Part shown: positions 29,101-39,496 of the stretch, piece by piece
How positions within the stretch are numbered: the first letter of the stretch is position 1
Layout: each line of letters opens with the position of its first letter
Assembly (NCBI RefSeq): GCF_003144245.1
Contig: NW_020289986.1
Location: forward strand, 493,305 to 557,304
Source of the DNA: Jaminaea rosea
Lineage: Eukaryota > Basidiomycota > Exobasidiomycetes > Microstromatales
Length of the DNA stretch: 64,000 nt
Reading direction: 5' to 3'
Program-made: the position numbers and the translations under genes
Notes under the pieces: generated by a model
Told to the model about the DNA's origin: nothing
What the model saw: only the letters and a program-made list of their open reading frames with translations
The model's database searches: none

Positions 29101-32076
29101 CTAGATGAAACCCAATTCTGATAAGAGAGACGACTGTGGTGGTGGTGGTGGCGGCTTTGCCCCGCTTCCTGCTTGCTCGCCACCTCCACCCACGGCCCCA
29201 GATCCACCGCCGCTGATCGTCCTTGCGCTGCTCTTCTTCTTTCTCAGCAATGGCAGCGACGAAGCAGGCGGCAGCTCGGGCAACGCTTTGCTCGAGACGG
29301 CCTGGCGGAGGCGTCGCTGGCTCGAGGCGGCGAGGGAGGCAAAATGTTCGGCCCACGAGCTACCCCCGGAGCTACGGCTCGACGTGCTCACCCCGCCAGT
29401 GGGTGAGTTGCGGGCGAAGAAAAAGTGTTCCTGTGTAGGCGTCGTCGAGGGCTCCTCGCGGGCAGCTGTAGGCGGGAAGCGCGCAGAGGCTGGAGAGCGG
29501 GTAGCAGGCGGGGACACTCGCGGCTGGTGCTGGTGCTGGTGCTGGTGCTGGTGCTCGTCCCTTTCGATGGCACGCATGAGGTACGCCCTCTTGATCTCCT
29601 CGGAGGGAGTCGTTGGCTTCATCTCTGCCACGATGCTTGCGGCTCGAGTCGCAACAAGAGGGGATTCGGCGCCGCTACCACCGGCGCCGAAGCTTACGCT
29701 GCTGCTGCGACTGCTACTCGCCAGGTCTCCTTGGCTGGCGCGAAGTAGTCGCTCTGCCTGCAAGACGTTGGCTAGGCGCGTCGACTTGGTGGACCGCGCA
29801 TAGCCTAGGGACCCATTGCGCGGCTGGTACTCGACACGGCGTGATACGGGCGAGAGGGAGCCAGTCGACGGGGGAGGCGACACGGTATTCGAGGTGCTCT
29901 GACGCAGCATCGACGTCGCCGAGATGGAGGAGCCATTGGTCCATTCGGACGGTCGGCGAAGGTCGCCGCGGCGAGTCCTCTGTCCTCGTGGCGAGGAGCC
30001 ATCACTCTCCCCTGAGTGGCTGCCCCTTGAGCCAGACTCACTCGCGACCAAGCTCGAGGCTAGCGTCGAAGTGACTCCCTTCTTGACCATCTTGAAAAGT
30101 CGAGCCTTGCGAGCGCGCGTCGGATCAAGGAGGGTGGCCGAACAGTCAAAGGATACGGGACGTAGCGCCGCCTCTCCATCGCCCAAGTTCATCACCTGGT
30201 ACTTGAAGCGCCACGCAATCTTGCCGTGTCTCTCGTAGCCCGAGACCTCGTGCAACCCATTCGCGTCGAGCGAGAGGGCCGCCTGTCGCGTTAGCAGGTC
30301 CGCCTTGGTATCGTCTCCAATGCCCAAGTGGCGCAGGATGGGAGCCGAACCGCGACGCGAGAACAAGACTGCCTCAGCGTCGTTGGCCTGCGGCAGGTGG
30401 CCGAACTCCAGCGTCCCAACCTCATCGTCCGGGTCTATCGCCGATAGCCTTCCTTTACTCTTGCGCGGCGTGCCTGGCTTTGAGTCAGGGGTGCCTGACG
30501 CAGCGGCTGCAGTGGTATCTGCGATGTCCTCCGGTCTACCAAATGGATCATAGCGGAGGTACGGCACCTTGATGGCGAAATCGCGCTTTGGTCCTTGATC
30601 GATGTAGAGCGTCAAGCCCTCGGACAGGTAAGACGACCAACCCGCACCCTTGCCGCTCGACGACTTGGGTCGCAGTGTGCCCGGCGCAGTGGAGACTGAC
30701 GTGGGCGTGTTGAGGCGACTGGACGAAGGTCGACCGCTGCGTCGCAGAATTCCGCTTCTGAAGCTGCGAGGCGACGTCGGCGCACGATATGGCGTGGCAT
30801 TGCTGCTGCCTCCGCCGGCGCCCTCGTCATCGCTGTCTTGCCGTGCAGTGGCTGGTGGCGAAGGTTGGCCACCCCACGATGATTTGCGCGAGGAGGACAG
30901 AGGGTGAGGCAGTGCGGACAGCTTGGGCACGGACATGGTGCGTTGCCGCTCCATCGCAGCCTCCTGCTCCATCGTGATGGTGTCCCCGGAATGAGGGGAC
31001 TCTAATGGCGAAGGGAGTTGAGCAAGCTGCCAGGGCGCGAGCGATTGATGGCGTTGTTTCGCGAGAGCGCGGCGATGCTGCTCGCGGGAGAAGGGAGCTT
31101 CGAGGAAGGACCCCGTTGTAGCTGCAGCCGTGTGTGGGCGCAGCAGGGAGCGAGGTGATCTCGGTCCCATTCCCGCCTCGGTGACTGGCGCGAGCATGGT
31201 GACGCGGGGTGGAGCCGCAGGGATTGGTATCGCTGAGGATGCGCTGGCGTCGAGGGGATCGATTTCATCTGCATTCGCGGTCAAGGGGCTGACCATTGTG
31301 TAGTCTGCGCGGAAAAATTGGCCGGCGCGTGCATACAGAGATGGCAGCGGTTTCGCAGGGACGTCTCGAGGATGCATTGACGAATTGATGCTCTTGGCTG
31401 TCAGCGGAGTGGAACAGCTTGCGCTGGCGTCGGTCTCGCTGGATGGAACCGGGCTGGTGGCTAGGGAGGGAGCTTGTGTGGACGTCGTCGTAGTCGGCGA
31501 GGCATCACGCTCGTTGTGTGTGGCGAGGGGGGATGTATAGGCGATGGGATGGATGGCAAGTGTTGCAGGTTTGCGAGTCTGGAAACCTCGAGTCGGTACC
31601 ACAGCGGCGTCTGGTAATGCCAATGAGCTTGTCCTCCTCCCTTGCCCGTCACTACCGCTATTGCTGCCTCGCCGCCATGACGCCAAAGAATCGACGCTGG
31701 GCCGTGGCGACGAAGGTCCGTCGGGTACATCTCTAACAGACCGTCTGCGTCCGGGGAAGTCGTAGTCATTGTTGCGCGAGCTGGCTAGTGCTACGACGCG
31801 AGGGCCGTGAGACCATGCTGAGCCAGAACCAGAGCCGGAGCCAGAGGCAGATCCAGAGGCGGATGCTGATCGTGAGCCCGAGGCAGCACTCGTTGAGCCC
31901 TTGCGTGCAGCATTGACCTCGCTGCTCCTGCGACGAGCATCGAGGAAGAATGGGATCTCTGCTGAGCTCCAGATGCTTGCCACGCTGCCGCTACGTGATG
32001 TCGAGGCGCGGGTAGATGGGAATGCTGAGGGGGATGGATCGGGCGAGTGTTCGAGGGTGGCATGCTGAGTGGACAT
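29101..32076 (-). CDS. Large uncharacterised fungal protein (991 aa)
   Basis: Single-exon protein of unknown function. The ATG at 32076 is the only ATG near the start; a GTG-initiated extension would read a degenerate SPSPS repeat. The N-terminal 480 residues are Ser/Pro-rich and disordered. A folded segment follows around residues 490-650: GWSSYLSEGLTLYIDQGPKRDFAIKVPYLRYDPFGRP, VGTLEFGHLPQ and KIAWRFKYQVMNLGDGEAALRPVSFDCSATLLDP. This alternating-strand pattern resembles a beta-sandwich. The last 300 residues are again Ser/Arg-rich. No TM, zinc or kinase motif. The stop lies 175 bp from the convergent SDR stop. Confidence 0.7.
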   Translation of the reverse strand: MSTQHATLEHSPDPSPSAFPSTRASTSRSGSVASIWSSAEIPFFLDARRRSSEVNAARKGSTSAASGSRSASASGSASGSGSGSGSAWSHGPRVVALASSRNNDYDFPGRRRSVRDVPDGPSSPRPSVDSLASWRRGSNSGSDGQGRRTSSLALPDAAVVPTRGFQTRKPATLAIHPIAYTSPLATHNERDASPTTTTSTQAPSLATSPVPSSETDASASCSTPLTAKSINSSMHPRDVPAKPLPSLYARAGQFFRADYTMVSPLTANADEIDPLDASASSAIPIPAAPPRVTMLAPVTEAGMGPRSPRSLLRPHTAAATTGSFLEAPFSREQHRRALAKQRHQSLAPWQLAQLPSPLESPHSGDTITMEQEAAMERQRTMSVPKLSALPHPLSSSRKSSWGGQPSPPATARQDSDDEGAGGGSSNATPYRAPTSPRSFRSGILRRSGRPSSSRLNTPTSVSTAPGTLRPKSSSGKGAGWSSYLSEGLTLYIDQGPKRDFAIKVPYLRYDPFGRPEDIADTTAAAASGTPDSKPGTPRKSKGRLSAIDPDDEVGTLEFGHLPQANDAEAVLFSRRGSAPILRHLGIGDDTKADLLTRQAALSLDANGLHEVSGYERHGKIAWRFKYQVMNLGDGEAALRPVSFDCSATLLDPTRARKARLFKMVKKGVTSTLASSLVASESGSRGSHSGESDGSSPRGQRTRRGDLRRPSEWTNGSSISATSMLRQSTSNTVSPPPSTGSLSPVSRRVEYQPRNGSLGYARSTKSTRLANVLQAERLLRASQGDLASSSRSSSVSFGAGGSGAESPLVATRAASIVAEMKPTTPSEEIKRAYLMRAIERDEHQHQHQHQHQPRVSPPATRSPASARFPPTAAREEPSTTPTQEHFFFARNSPTGGVSTSSRSSGGSSWAEHFASLAASSQRRLRQAVSSKALPELPPASSLPLLRKKKSSARTISGGGSGAVGGGGEQAGSGAKPPPPPPQSSLLSELGFI

Positions 32077-33984
32077 GGCGGGCTGCGTGCGGCGTGCGGC
32101 GTGCGGCGTGATTGCGCCGAGAGAATCGTCCTTAGGACGAGGTTTGGAAATTGTTGTAGTGATGTGACTACTCGACGTGCTTTGGGCACGCCGCAGGAGT
32201 GGTAACCAAGGTGACGAGGGCGAGGGCGAGGGCGAGGGCGAGGACGAGGGCGAGGACGAGGGCGAGGACGATGAAGGAGATGGGGAAAAGACAAGGGAGG
32301 AAGGAAGAAAGAGATGGTCGATCGATCGCAGTGATATCCTGATCAAGCGGCAGCTCCTACTGTGGGGGAGTACGACTCGCCTCCGTGCAGCAAGAGAACC
32401 CACGCCTCTATGGCTTCGCGTCGCGAAGAGGATTGTGTGCTATCAGGAGAGGAATGGCAGGAGGAAGGAAAGGGCAACTCGGGACGAAGACCAAGACGAC
32501 AACGTACGACGACGACCACGACGACGACTGCTCATCGGGCTGACATTACGCTGGAAATACGCGGCAAGGAGAGCGTCAGGGCCAGGAGATGGGATGACGG
32601 AGAGAGAGCAAGCCAAGGTCAGGCAAGGCGTGGCGGAGAGGAAGCTGCGTGTTGCGTTGCGTTGCGTCAGGCCTCGACCCTCGACGATGCATCGCTGCAC
32701 CGCGTCCTAAATTTCCCTTGGGAGGCGCGCCGCGACTTGACCAGAAAATAAAGGCGGGGTTGCCCGGCAACCTCGTCGCCAGGCCCGCCCGCCGCCCGTC
32801 CTCACGGCGGCACACGACACGGGCATGCAAGGGGCCGACGGCGAGCAGCACCACGTCTCTGTTTTGCATCTCACACGTCTCGACTCGTCTCAGATGAGAG
32901 ACGGCCACGCACACAAGCCACCGCGACGACGAACTGGCCGGCGCCACCCTAGCACGAACGGCACACACAGCCATCGATTGTGTCGTCGTTGATACTACTT
33001 TGGGGAGCATCAGTATCGACTGTTACCAATGAGTGAGCCTCGTCGCCCGTCGCGCACTGTTGTACGCGAGACAATACGTAAGGCAAGGAGGCTCCCAAAG
33101 TCAGGTACACCGGTCGCCCGTACCGAGTCGCACTCATTGGACCCTCCTTGCAGGGTCGGGTGGGCTAAGCGATCGACACGGGCCCGAGAAAAGATGTAGC
33201 CCGCTAGCCCGCGCGCCACTCTCATCCTAGCAACTCCTCTCCCAGACACCGACACTCTCGACTGCTACACGAGAGCAAGGGCCGCAGCGGCTCTTCATCT
33301 GAGATTAGAGGTACCCCTAGGTTGCGTGGCAAAAGGGCGGGCTCGTAGCGCGGGGAATGGAAGAGGAGCAAAGAGCGGGCTTGCCCGGCGTGGGGCGTGG
33401 CCGTGGCGGGAAGGGAAGGGAGGAGCGCGGGAAGGGGGGGCGTGAAGCCAGGGCGGCGGGCGACGGTGTGTACGGGTGAGATGCGCGTCCCGATTGCGAT
33501 GCAGCCCACGAACAACTTGGCGTCGACGAAGAAAAAAGCTACGATGTGCTGCGATCCCTGCAAAGAGGATTAGTAAAAGCCACGACTAGCTCAGCGAGAA
33601 CGGCGGCGACAGCGACGGCGATACGCTCGGACCGCGGCAGGCGCTCGTGACGCCGCCTGCTCGCACGGCTCCCTCTCAAAACGTCACCGCGAGCTCGCAC
33701 GGATCGCTGTGAATGGCATTTACAACTCGCTCGAAGCACGAAACAAGACTCGGTGGCAAAGAGGGGCGTCGAAAGGTCATGACGAGCGCGAATCGTTTGG
33801 CGCACCGCTTCCATAGGGGCGGCCAAGAACATCATGGCGACGACAACGATGGCAGCGACGGCAATGACGTCTTGACCTCCATTCATCCCCCCTCATACTG
33901 AGCTAGCTGGCTAGCCGTACGACTTCGTCTCTGGCAGACATCGTTCACTCTCATTCACTCCAGTCTCGGCGACAACTCGACACC
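32077..33984. other. Long intergenic region between divergent orphan genes
   Basis: 1.9 kb between two divergently oriented orphans. A (GAGGGC/GAGGAC)n hexamer run at 32217-32270 lies upstream of the 991-aa gene. On the minus strand at about 33222-33886 two hydrophobic frames flank a well-formed intron end (ACTAAT branch site, pyrimidines, TTTGCAG ending at about 33558), so a small spliced membrane-protein gene is possible but unproven. A GGGG-rich stretch is at 33405-33450. Confidence 0.5.
32217..32272. repeat. Hexanucleotide repeat (GAGGGC/GAGGAC)n
   Basis: About nine six-base units alternating between GAGGGC and GAGGAC. Read on the minus strand it codes SP-type dipeptides upstream of the chosen ATG of the 991-aa gene, so it is probably a leader or promoter repeat. 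Confidence 0.8.
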
Positions 33985-35942
33985 ATGTCGTCTCAGGCAG
34001 CCCTCTACCCGGGCAGCCTCGTAGGCGCAGCCGCCGCAGCGGGCATCTGTGGCGGCCTCTTGCTCGGCTTTGTTGCCGGCTTGCTCTCCATGGCCCCGAT
34101 CTCAAGACTCCTCGCCAAGAGCCGGCGTCGATCGAGACGCAGGAGAGAGACATGGCAATTGCCTTTCGGCCAGAAGGAGAAAGTTGACGTCCTGCCAGTC
34201 TTTGATGAGCAGGCGCAGGTCTCTCCTCATGAACACTTCCAAGCTCACGGCCGAGTGCCCTCCAATATGCCCAGCACCCCAACTCTCACGGATGGCGCTC
34301 CGCACTCTCGCAAGGGCACCCTCGTTGAGCGCGCAGGGATGTCCCACCCCTCCCCATCGATGGAGTACGTCTCCTCACCAGCTGTGACCGCCCGCTCCAC
34401 CTCTCGTTCGGCGCACGAGTCGCCCATCAACTTCAGCCTCCCCTCGCAGTCCTTGCGCGACCCGTACTCCCTGCGCCGGCCTCCAACGGCAGTGCGCAAA
34501 GGGTCCGCCGACTCGGTCCAGTCTTCTCCGTCGCGACCAGTGTACAACCTCTTCACACGGCGACCCTCCTCCCACTCTCGCCAGCCCAGCTACGAGGACT
34601 CGCATCGCTTCGCTCCTCAGCCTCTTTCCCACCCGGCGACGCCTCAGCAGCGCGTGCCGCACCATCACACTGCCCGATCGGACGACAGCTCCATAATGGC
34701 TCTTTACGCCGCAGCGCAGCAGATCGCTGAGGTCCAAGGGGGCAGTAGCACAGGCTCACGCCGCCCGTCCTTTTCGCGAGGAACACCGCACCAGCGTCAG
34801 CCGCAAGCTCCAGCCCCAGGACCCGCGATGGCAGACGTCCTAGTTCAGCCTGCGCGCTCGCACCTGCGCGAGGGAAAACCAGCGCTCAGTCGCCTCTCCG
34901 AGCGGACCAATGAGCGGTCCATGACACTCGACGATACGTCGCACACGACCTCGTCTTCCTCCCCGACGGGCTCAAGCCTCACCACATCCTTGCCGAAGCG
35001 CGGCGTGCTGCCGGCTGAGCCACCGGGCCCCTCCTGGGATGCCGGGACGCTCCAAGCGCGAGGGAGGGCGCAAGTATCTTCGAGCTCCTACGATCCGAAC
35101 GATGCGCATCTAGCCACGCTGCGCAAGCTTGTATCCGCCATCCACGAGCACGATGGCGTCGCAACGGCACATCAGCTTGGTAGCAGGTTCAGTCCGGACA
35201 CGCCCTGGGTGCGCCGAACCCCCGGTGGGAGCCCGGCGGTCGTTGGCTCATACTTTGAGAGGGACGGCGGTGCGGGCCCGGGTAACGAATCGCACGAGGC
35301 CCAAGTCGAGGAACCGAGCGTGCAGAGGTTCAGCGCCGAGTCCCCCGTCATACCGCGTAACAGCCAGGTGATGTACATCGATTCGAGCCTGGAGAGTCGT
35401 AGTCCGCCAACTTCGCCCGTGAGAAGTAGTCAAATCAGCGGCGGCGGCGGCGTAGCTCCTGCAGCGTCGGTCAGATCCCCTTCACGTCGAACGCATGCCC
35501 GTACGGGCTCATCTCCGCGCATTCGCCCGCCCTTACCACGCACGCCCAGCCTCACCTTATCCGACGAAACGATGCGGCCGGGCTTTTCCTCGCCTCCAGG
35601 GCAGACAGCTTTGCCTCCTCCTCCCCCTAAACCGCAGACACAGCCTCAGCCCTCGTCCCACGTGCAACGTTCATACCAGCCCTTTGCACCCTTCTCCAGC
35701 CTCGCCGGAAAGCAATTGAGTGCAGCTCTCACCAACGGCGGCGGCAGCGGGGACGTGGATGGGTTGTACACCCACTCGCACTCCCTCTCGCACTCGGGCT
35801 CGCACTCGGGCTCGGGCACAACACAAACGCGTGATCGACCAGGAACGGGGGACTCGACAGCTACAGCCACATCGACGTACGGGTCGATAGGGTATGGTCG
35901 ACATTTGAGCAAGGTCGGTTCTTTCCACGATTACATCAAGAC

Positions 35943-35979
<37 letters not shown>

Positions 35980-36036
35980 GGCGGCAATCCCGCTGGGATG
36001 GAGGAGGTGGGGTGGGGTGGTCGAGGTGGACGATGA
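33985..36036 (+). CDS. Uncharacterised single-TM protein with a polyQ tail
   Basis: 683-aa protein, single exon, function not recognised. Residues 9-39 form one hydrophobic, small-residue-rich TM helix (GSLVGAAAAAGICGGLLLGFVAGLLSM) followed at once by a basic cluster (KSRRRSRRRR), an arrangement giving a type III/N-out anchor with a long cytosolic tail. The remainder is Ser/Pro/Arg-rich and disordered, with multiple RxxS-type sites. A His/Ser run (HSHSLSHSGSHSGSG) and a 12-Gln run precede the C-terminus. The start ATG has an ACC at -3 to -1. It is probably a lineage-specific membrane or wall-polarity protein, but that is a guess. Confidence 0.65.
35941..35976 (+). repeat. (CAG)n polyglutamine tract
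   Basis: A run of 11-12 CAG codons near the 3' end of the single-TM orphan gene, uninterrupted and so potentially length-variable. Confidence 0.85.
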
Positions 36037-36257
36037 CGACGATGAGCTGAGCGTACGACGCGATGCGACGCGATGCGATGCGATAATTCATCAGGAAAAG
36101 CGCCTGGAGCGTCTCCCCTCTTTTGCTTTTCTTTCGTAGGTAACACTGTACGATGACGTGAATGAAGAAAGTGATAATGAGATGGTATACAATGCGAAGC
36201 TCCCCCTCCTTCTCCTTCTCCTCCCGCCCACGCCCACGCCCACGCCCATACCTACGC

Positions 36258-39090
36258 CTAGTCCGAATCGCTCAATACAATCGCATCGCTCTTCCTACCT
36301 CCTCTGACTCTAAGCCCACCCACCTTCCTCGCCATCGCCGTCGTCGGTGCCGGTGCTGGTGCTGAGAGCAAGATCTCGAACCCATCATCGCTCCGACTAC
36401 TGAACGTCGTAGACGATCCCATGCTGATTGGTGCGGATGACTCGCCTGATCGTGCGTGTGCGCATGCGTGTGCGGCTGAGCCTGCTGCTCCTCCTCCTCT
36501 TCGACCTTTTCGTTTAGCCAATACCACATCTGGACTCGAATCTGGGCTACTAGCTTCAAGCGCCGCGCGTCGATTGGGATCTGCGATACTCCTGAGGAGC
36601 TCCAACGCGTCGGGCAACGAGCAGTCCGCTTCTTCCTCGTCGTCGTCGTTGATCTCGTGCAGCGCGACATCGACATCGACATCAAAGCTGCTCCTCCTGG
36701 CAATCGTCTGCCTCTGCCTCTGCGTCTGCGTCTGCGCCATCGTCGTCTGAGCGTTCCAGCTTCCCACAGTCTGAGAGCGCGGTGGTGGTGTAGAGCCGAG
36801 CGTAGCTGGCCCGCTTTGCGTGCGTCCAAAGGTGCGTTTAGGCAACAAGTTTAGCCTGCCCGGGGAGCCCGAGCTCGCGGCGTCACAATCGCCTTGGGAG
36901 GGACGTTTAGTTGGGATGGCAGCGATGTCTTCCTCCTTGCGTGACGATGAAGAGGAGCAGCCGGGCGGAGGAGCGGTGACTTCCTTTCTGGGAAGCTTGA
37001 GCAACCCTTTCTCCTTAGGTGGAAGCTTCAAGAGGCCCTTCTCCTTCGGTGGAAGCTTGAGCGCGCTACTGCTGCTGCTTATGCTGCCGGCCGACTTCTG
37101 AGCAGGGAAGAGTGCATTGATGCAAGGTTGATTGGCTGGCGCCTTGGCCTTGACCTTGGATTGTGCGCCCTTCTTCTTCTTCCCCCTGATCCTGGCCTGA
37201 TACTCGTCGATGAGCTCCTGTCCCCTCGAAGTGGCCGCGAGACGATCCGAGAGGACCCAGTCGCGAAGGGTGGAATAAGGGTCCGGTGGTGGGGGGCGGG
37301 CTTTACGTTTGGAGGGGGAGGGAGGGCATGGCCCATGATTGCCACCTTCTTCGTCTCCCGCGCCTTCGCCTTCAGCTTCTGCTTCTGCTTCCCGCCCGGC
37401 TTGGGCTTGGAGTGCAGCGAGGCTCGTGGCGTACGGAGATGCCGGGACTAGATCTTCGTCGTCGTTGTCGTCTTCATCGCGCGGGGGAGAGGGCTCTTCA
37501 GTCGGGTCAAGGGGCTCGTCGAAACCCGGGCCGACGTTGAGCATTGGGTCTACACCGCTCTCCGCCAGCTGTGCAAGAGCGGTCGGGTCCCATTCGAGGC
37601 GATACTCCAGTCGCTGGCCCGTGATTGCGTGACGACGTTCCGAGTGGATCTTGATGAGCGGTAAGTCCAGGTCGTCCACCTCCAGCCCAGCTGAGCCGCC
37701 CTCTTCGCGTCGATCGCGTGGATCTGAGGGGGCGGTGCGAGAGTGTTTGCGCAGATGACGGAGGAGCATGCCCTTCCAGGCTAAGTTGCGCATCCTTCCT
37801 ACGGTGTACTTGGGGCCCCACGCAAAGGTGCGCTGTGCGAAGCCTGCGATTGCTGGTATATCCGGGTGGGGAAAGGCCAGGCGCGTAGGAGGCGGGCGGG
37901 CGACGCTGCTGCGCCCGTAAGTCTCGTAGATGGACCATGTGGTGATTGGGTGAAGGTAGGAGGCGAGAATCTGGAGTGATTCTGCGGTGCTGAGGAATGT
38001 TTGGAGGGCGGGACTGCTTGCTAGGCGCGGTTGTCGGGAGGCGAGGAAGCCCTGGCGCGGCGTGGGGGCCCGAGGCAGGAGGGTCAGAGCGAGGATGGAC
38101 GATGTTGCTCATGCTTGCGTCCACTCACCTGTCGATTGGTGGCCAACTCATCACGCATGGCTGCCATCCACTCTTCAACGAAAGGTGCCCATCCTTCCCC
38201 CTGCTCAACGATAGGCATCTTCGACTCAGGATCGTACCCTGTCACTCTGCAATGTTTGTCGAACCCCTCCTTCAAGGAATCTCCATAGCCTCCCTGAGCG
38301 AGGCAGAGTGCCATTTTGACTCCGCATCCACCCACACCCTTGGCATCGTAGTCTCCCCCTGCCATTAGGGCGATGAGGACGAGGCCGTTGGGCCCCAAGC
38401 TTAGCTCGGGCAGCTCTTCGACGTTGGACGCCTTGTAGGTTGTGACTGCGTTCTCGCCGCGGTCCTCGCCGAGGCTGGCAGGGCGATTGGGAGTCGTAGC
38501 AGACCAGCTGTGCGTGCGAGCAGCGAAGTCAGAGACAAGAGGTCAGTGTCGGCCAAATAAAGCGTGGGGAGTCATCGCGCCGCTCGCACTTACTTCCTCA
38601 TCACCGCCCTACTCCCAAAGACGAGAGCATCCACATCGTCACTCAGCACAGCATCGACCAGACCCTCTCGACTCATCCTCGCCAGTTCAGCCTCTGCCTC
38701 TCCCCTCGCCTCCCACGCGACCATGCCACACGCCCGAATAATTTCGCTCAGCGGTCCAGTCAATGGATGTTTTCTTCCCCCGATCAGCCGGCCCCTTTTC
38801 TTGGCAGGGCGATCCGGCCCATCGAATACGAAGACTGCTCGCAGGGGTAGGGAAAGGAGACGCAGTAGGCGGAAGAAGATGAGACGGAGGATTGGATTGG
38901 AGCCCTCGACTGATTGGCGGGCGTGGAAGAGCCAGGCGGAGAGGTCGATGCCGATTACCGGGAGGCGTGGGGCTAGTGATGACGAGGAGGACGACGCGGA
39001 TGACTCGGTGAGGTGGGCAAGGTCCAGGGCTTCGAGGTTGTGCGACTGGGCTGCCGAGGCAAGGAGGGGCCATAAGCCCGGGACGCCCAT
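36258..39090 (-). CDS. GEN1: GEN1/Yen1-like XPG-family structure-specific nuclease
   Basis: Rad2/XPG-family nuclease of 889 aa, most like Holliday-junction resolvase GEN1/Yen1. Exons 39090-38594, 38507-38129 and 38051-36258 (GTAAGT and GTGAGT donors). The N-terminus MGVPGLWPLL is the family start. The catalytic acids are visible: GIDLSAWL, VFDGPDRP, RGEAEAELA, SDDVDALVFG and GGDYDAKGVGGCG (helix-hairpin-helix). After the nuclease core (about residue 300) come a Trp/Pro-rich block and a long acidic, low-complexity tail. That tail carries three tandem LKLPPKEKGL units and a degenerate PCNA-motif-like element, QPCINALF, after a Lys-rich stretch. The nuclease role is well supported. GEN1 versus another Rad2 branch is my preference because of the short spacer between the N and I domains. 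Confidence 0.85.
36991..37066. repeat. 30-bp tandem repeat in the GEN1-like gene
   Basis: Two and a half direct copies of a 30-bp unit starting GGAAGCTT (36991, 37021, 37051). It is in frame and on the minus strand encodes tandem LKLPPKEKGL decapeptides in the C-terminal tail. Confidence 0.88.
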
Positions 39091-39496
39091 TGCGGGTGGT
39101 GCGAGGGAGGATGCAGTGGTAGCGAGGACGGAAAGCGGCGGTGGAATCCAACACGACGAGCCACTCACTCTCACTCAACACGGACACGGACAGACGCCGC
39201 CCACTTCCGCCCGCTCGGCGCCTCACGTGTTGACACAATGCTCACGTGGCGCGGCGTGGCGTGCATCCTCCACAGCTAATTGCCATGGGCCCGTGCCACT
39301 TGCCATGGGCATCGAGGCCCCGTTTGTCAGCCCTCGAGTGGGAGTGGGTGCCCTCGTCAGCGCCTTTAGCTGAGCTTGCTCAGCGGTGTCAGGGTGCCGG
39401 GTGGCAGGGTGCGGAGATGTGATACATATGCTCAGCGATCCAGGGTCCAGCTCTCGTCTCCAACGCCCCTCGCAACCTCACCCCACTCGACCGGCA
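39091..39496. promoter_or_regulatory. Divergent promoter, GEN1-like / FAS1, with paired E-boxes
   Basis: 406 bp. Two CACGTG palindromes at 39224-39229 and 39243-39248, 19 bp apart centre to centre, lie close to the middle. Confidence 0.5.

Noticed and set aside
29101-32403. Longer N-terminus for the 991-aa orphan, starting at 32403
   Set aside because: It needs a GTG start and reads through a hexanucleotide repeat; the ATG at 32076 is preferred.
33540-33886. V-ATPase subunit e
   Set aside because: The first hydrophobic helix followed by AP...RQT is reminiscent, but the required second helix with the CxxMWxxxxLxQLHPL pattern is absent from all frames.
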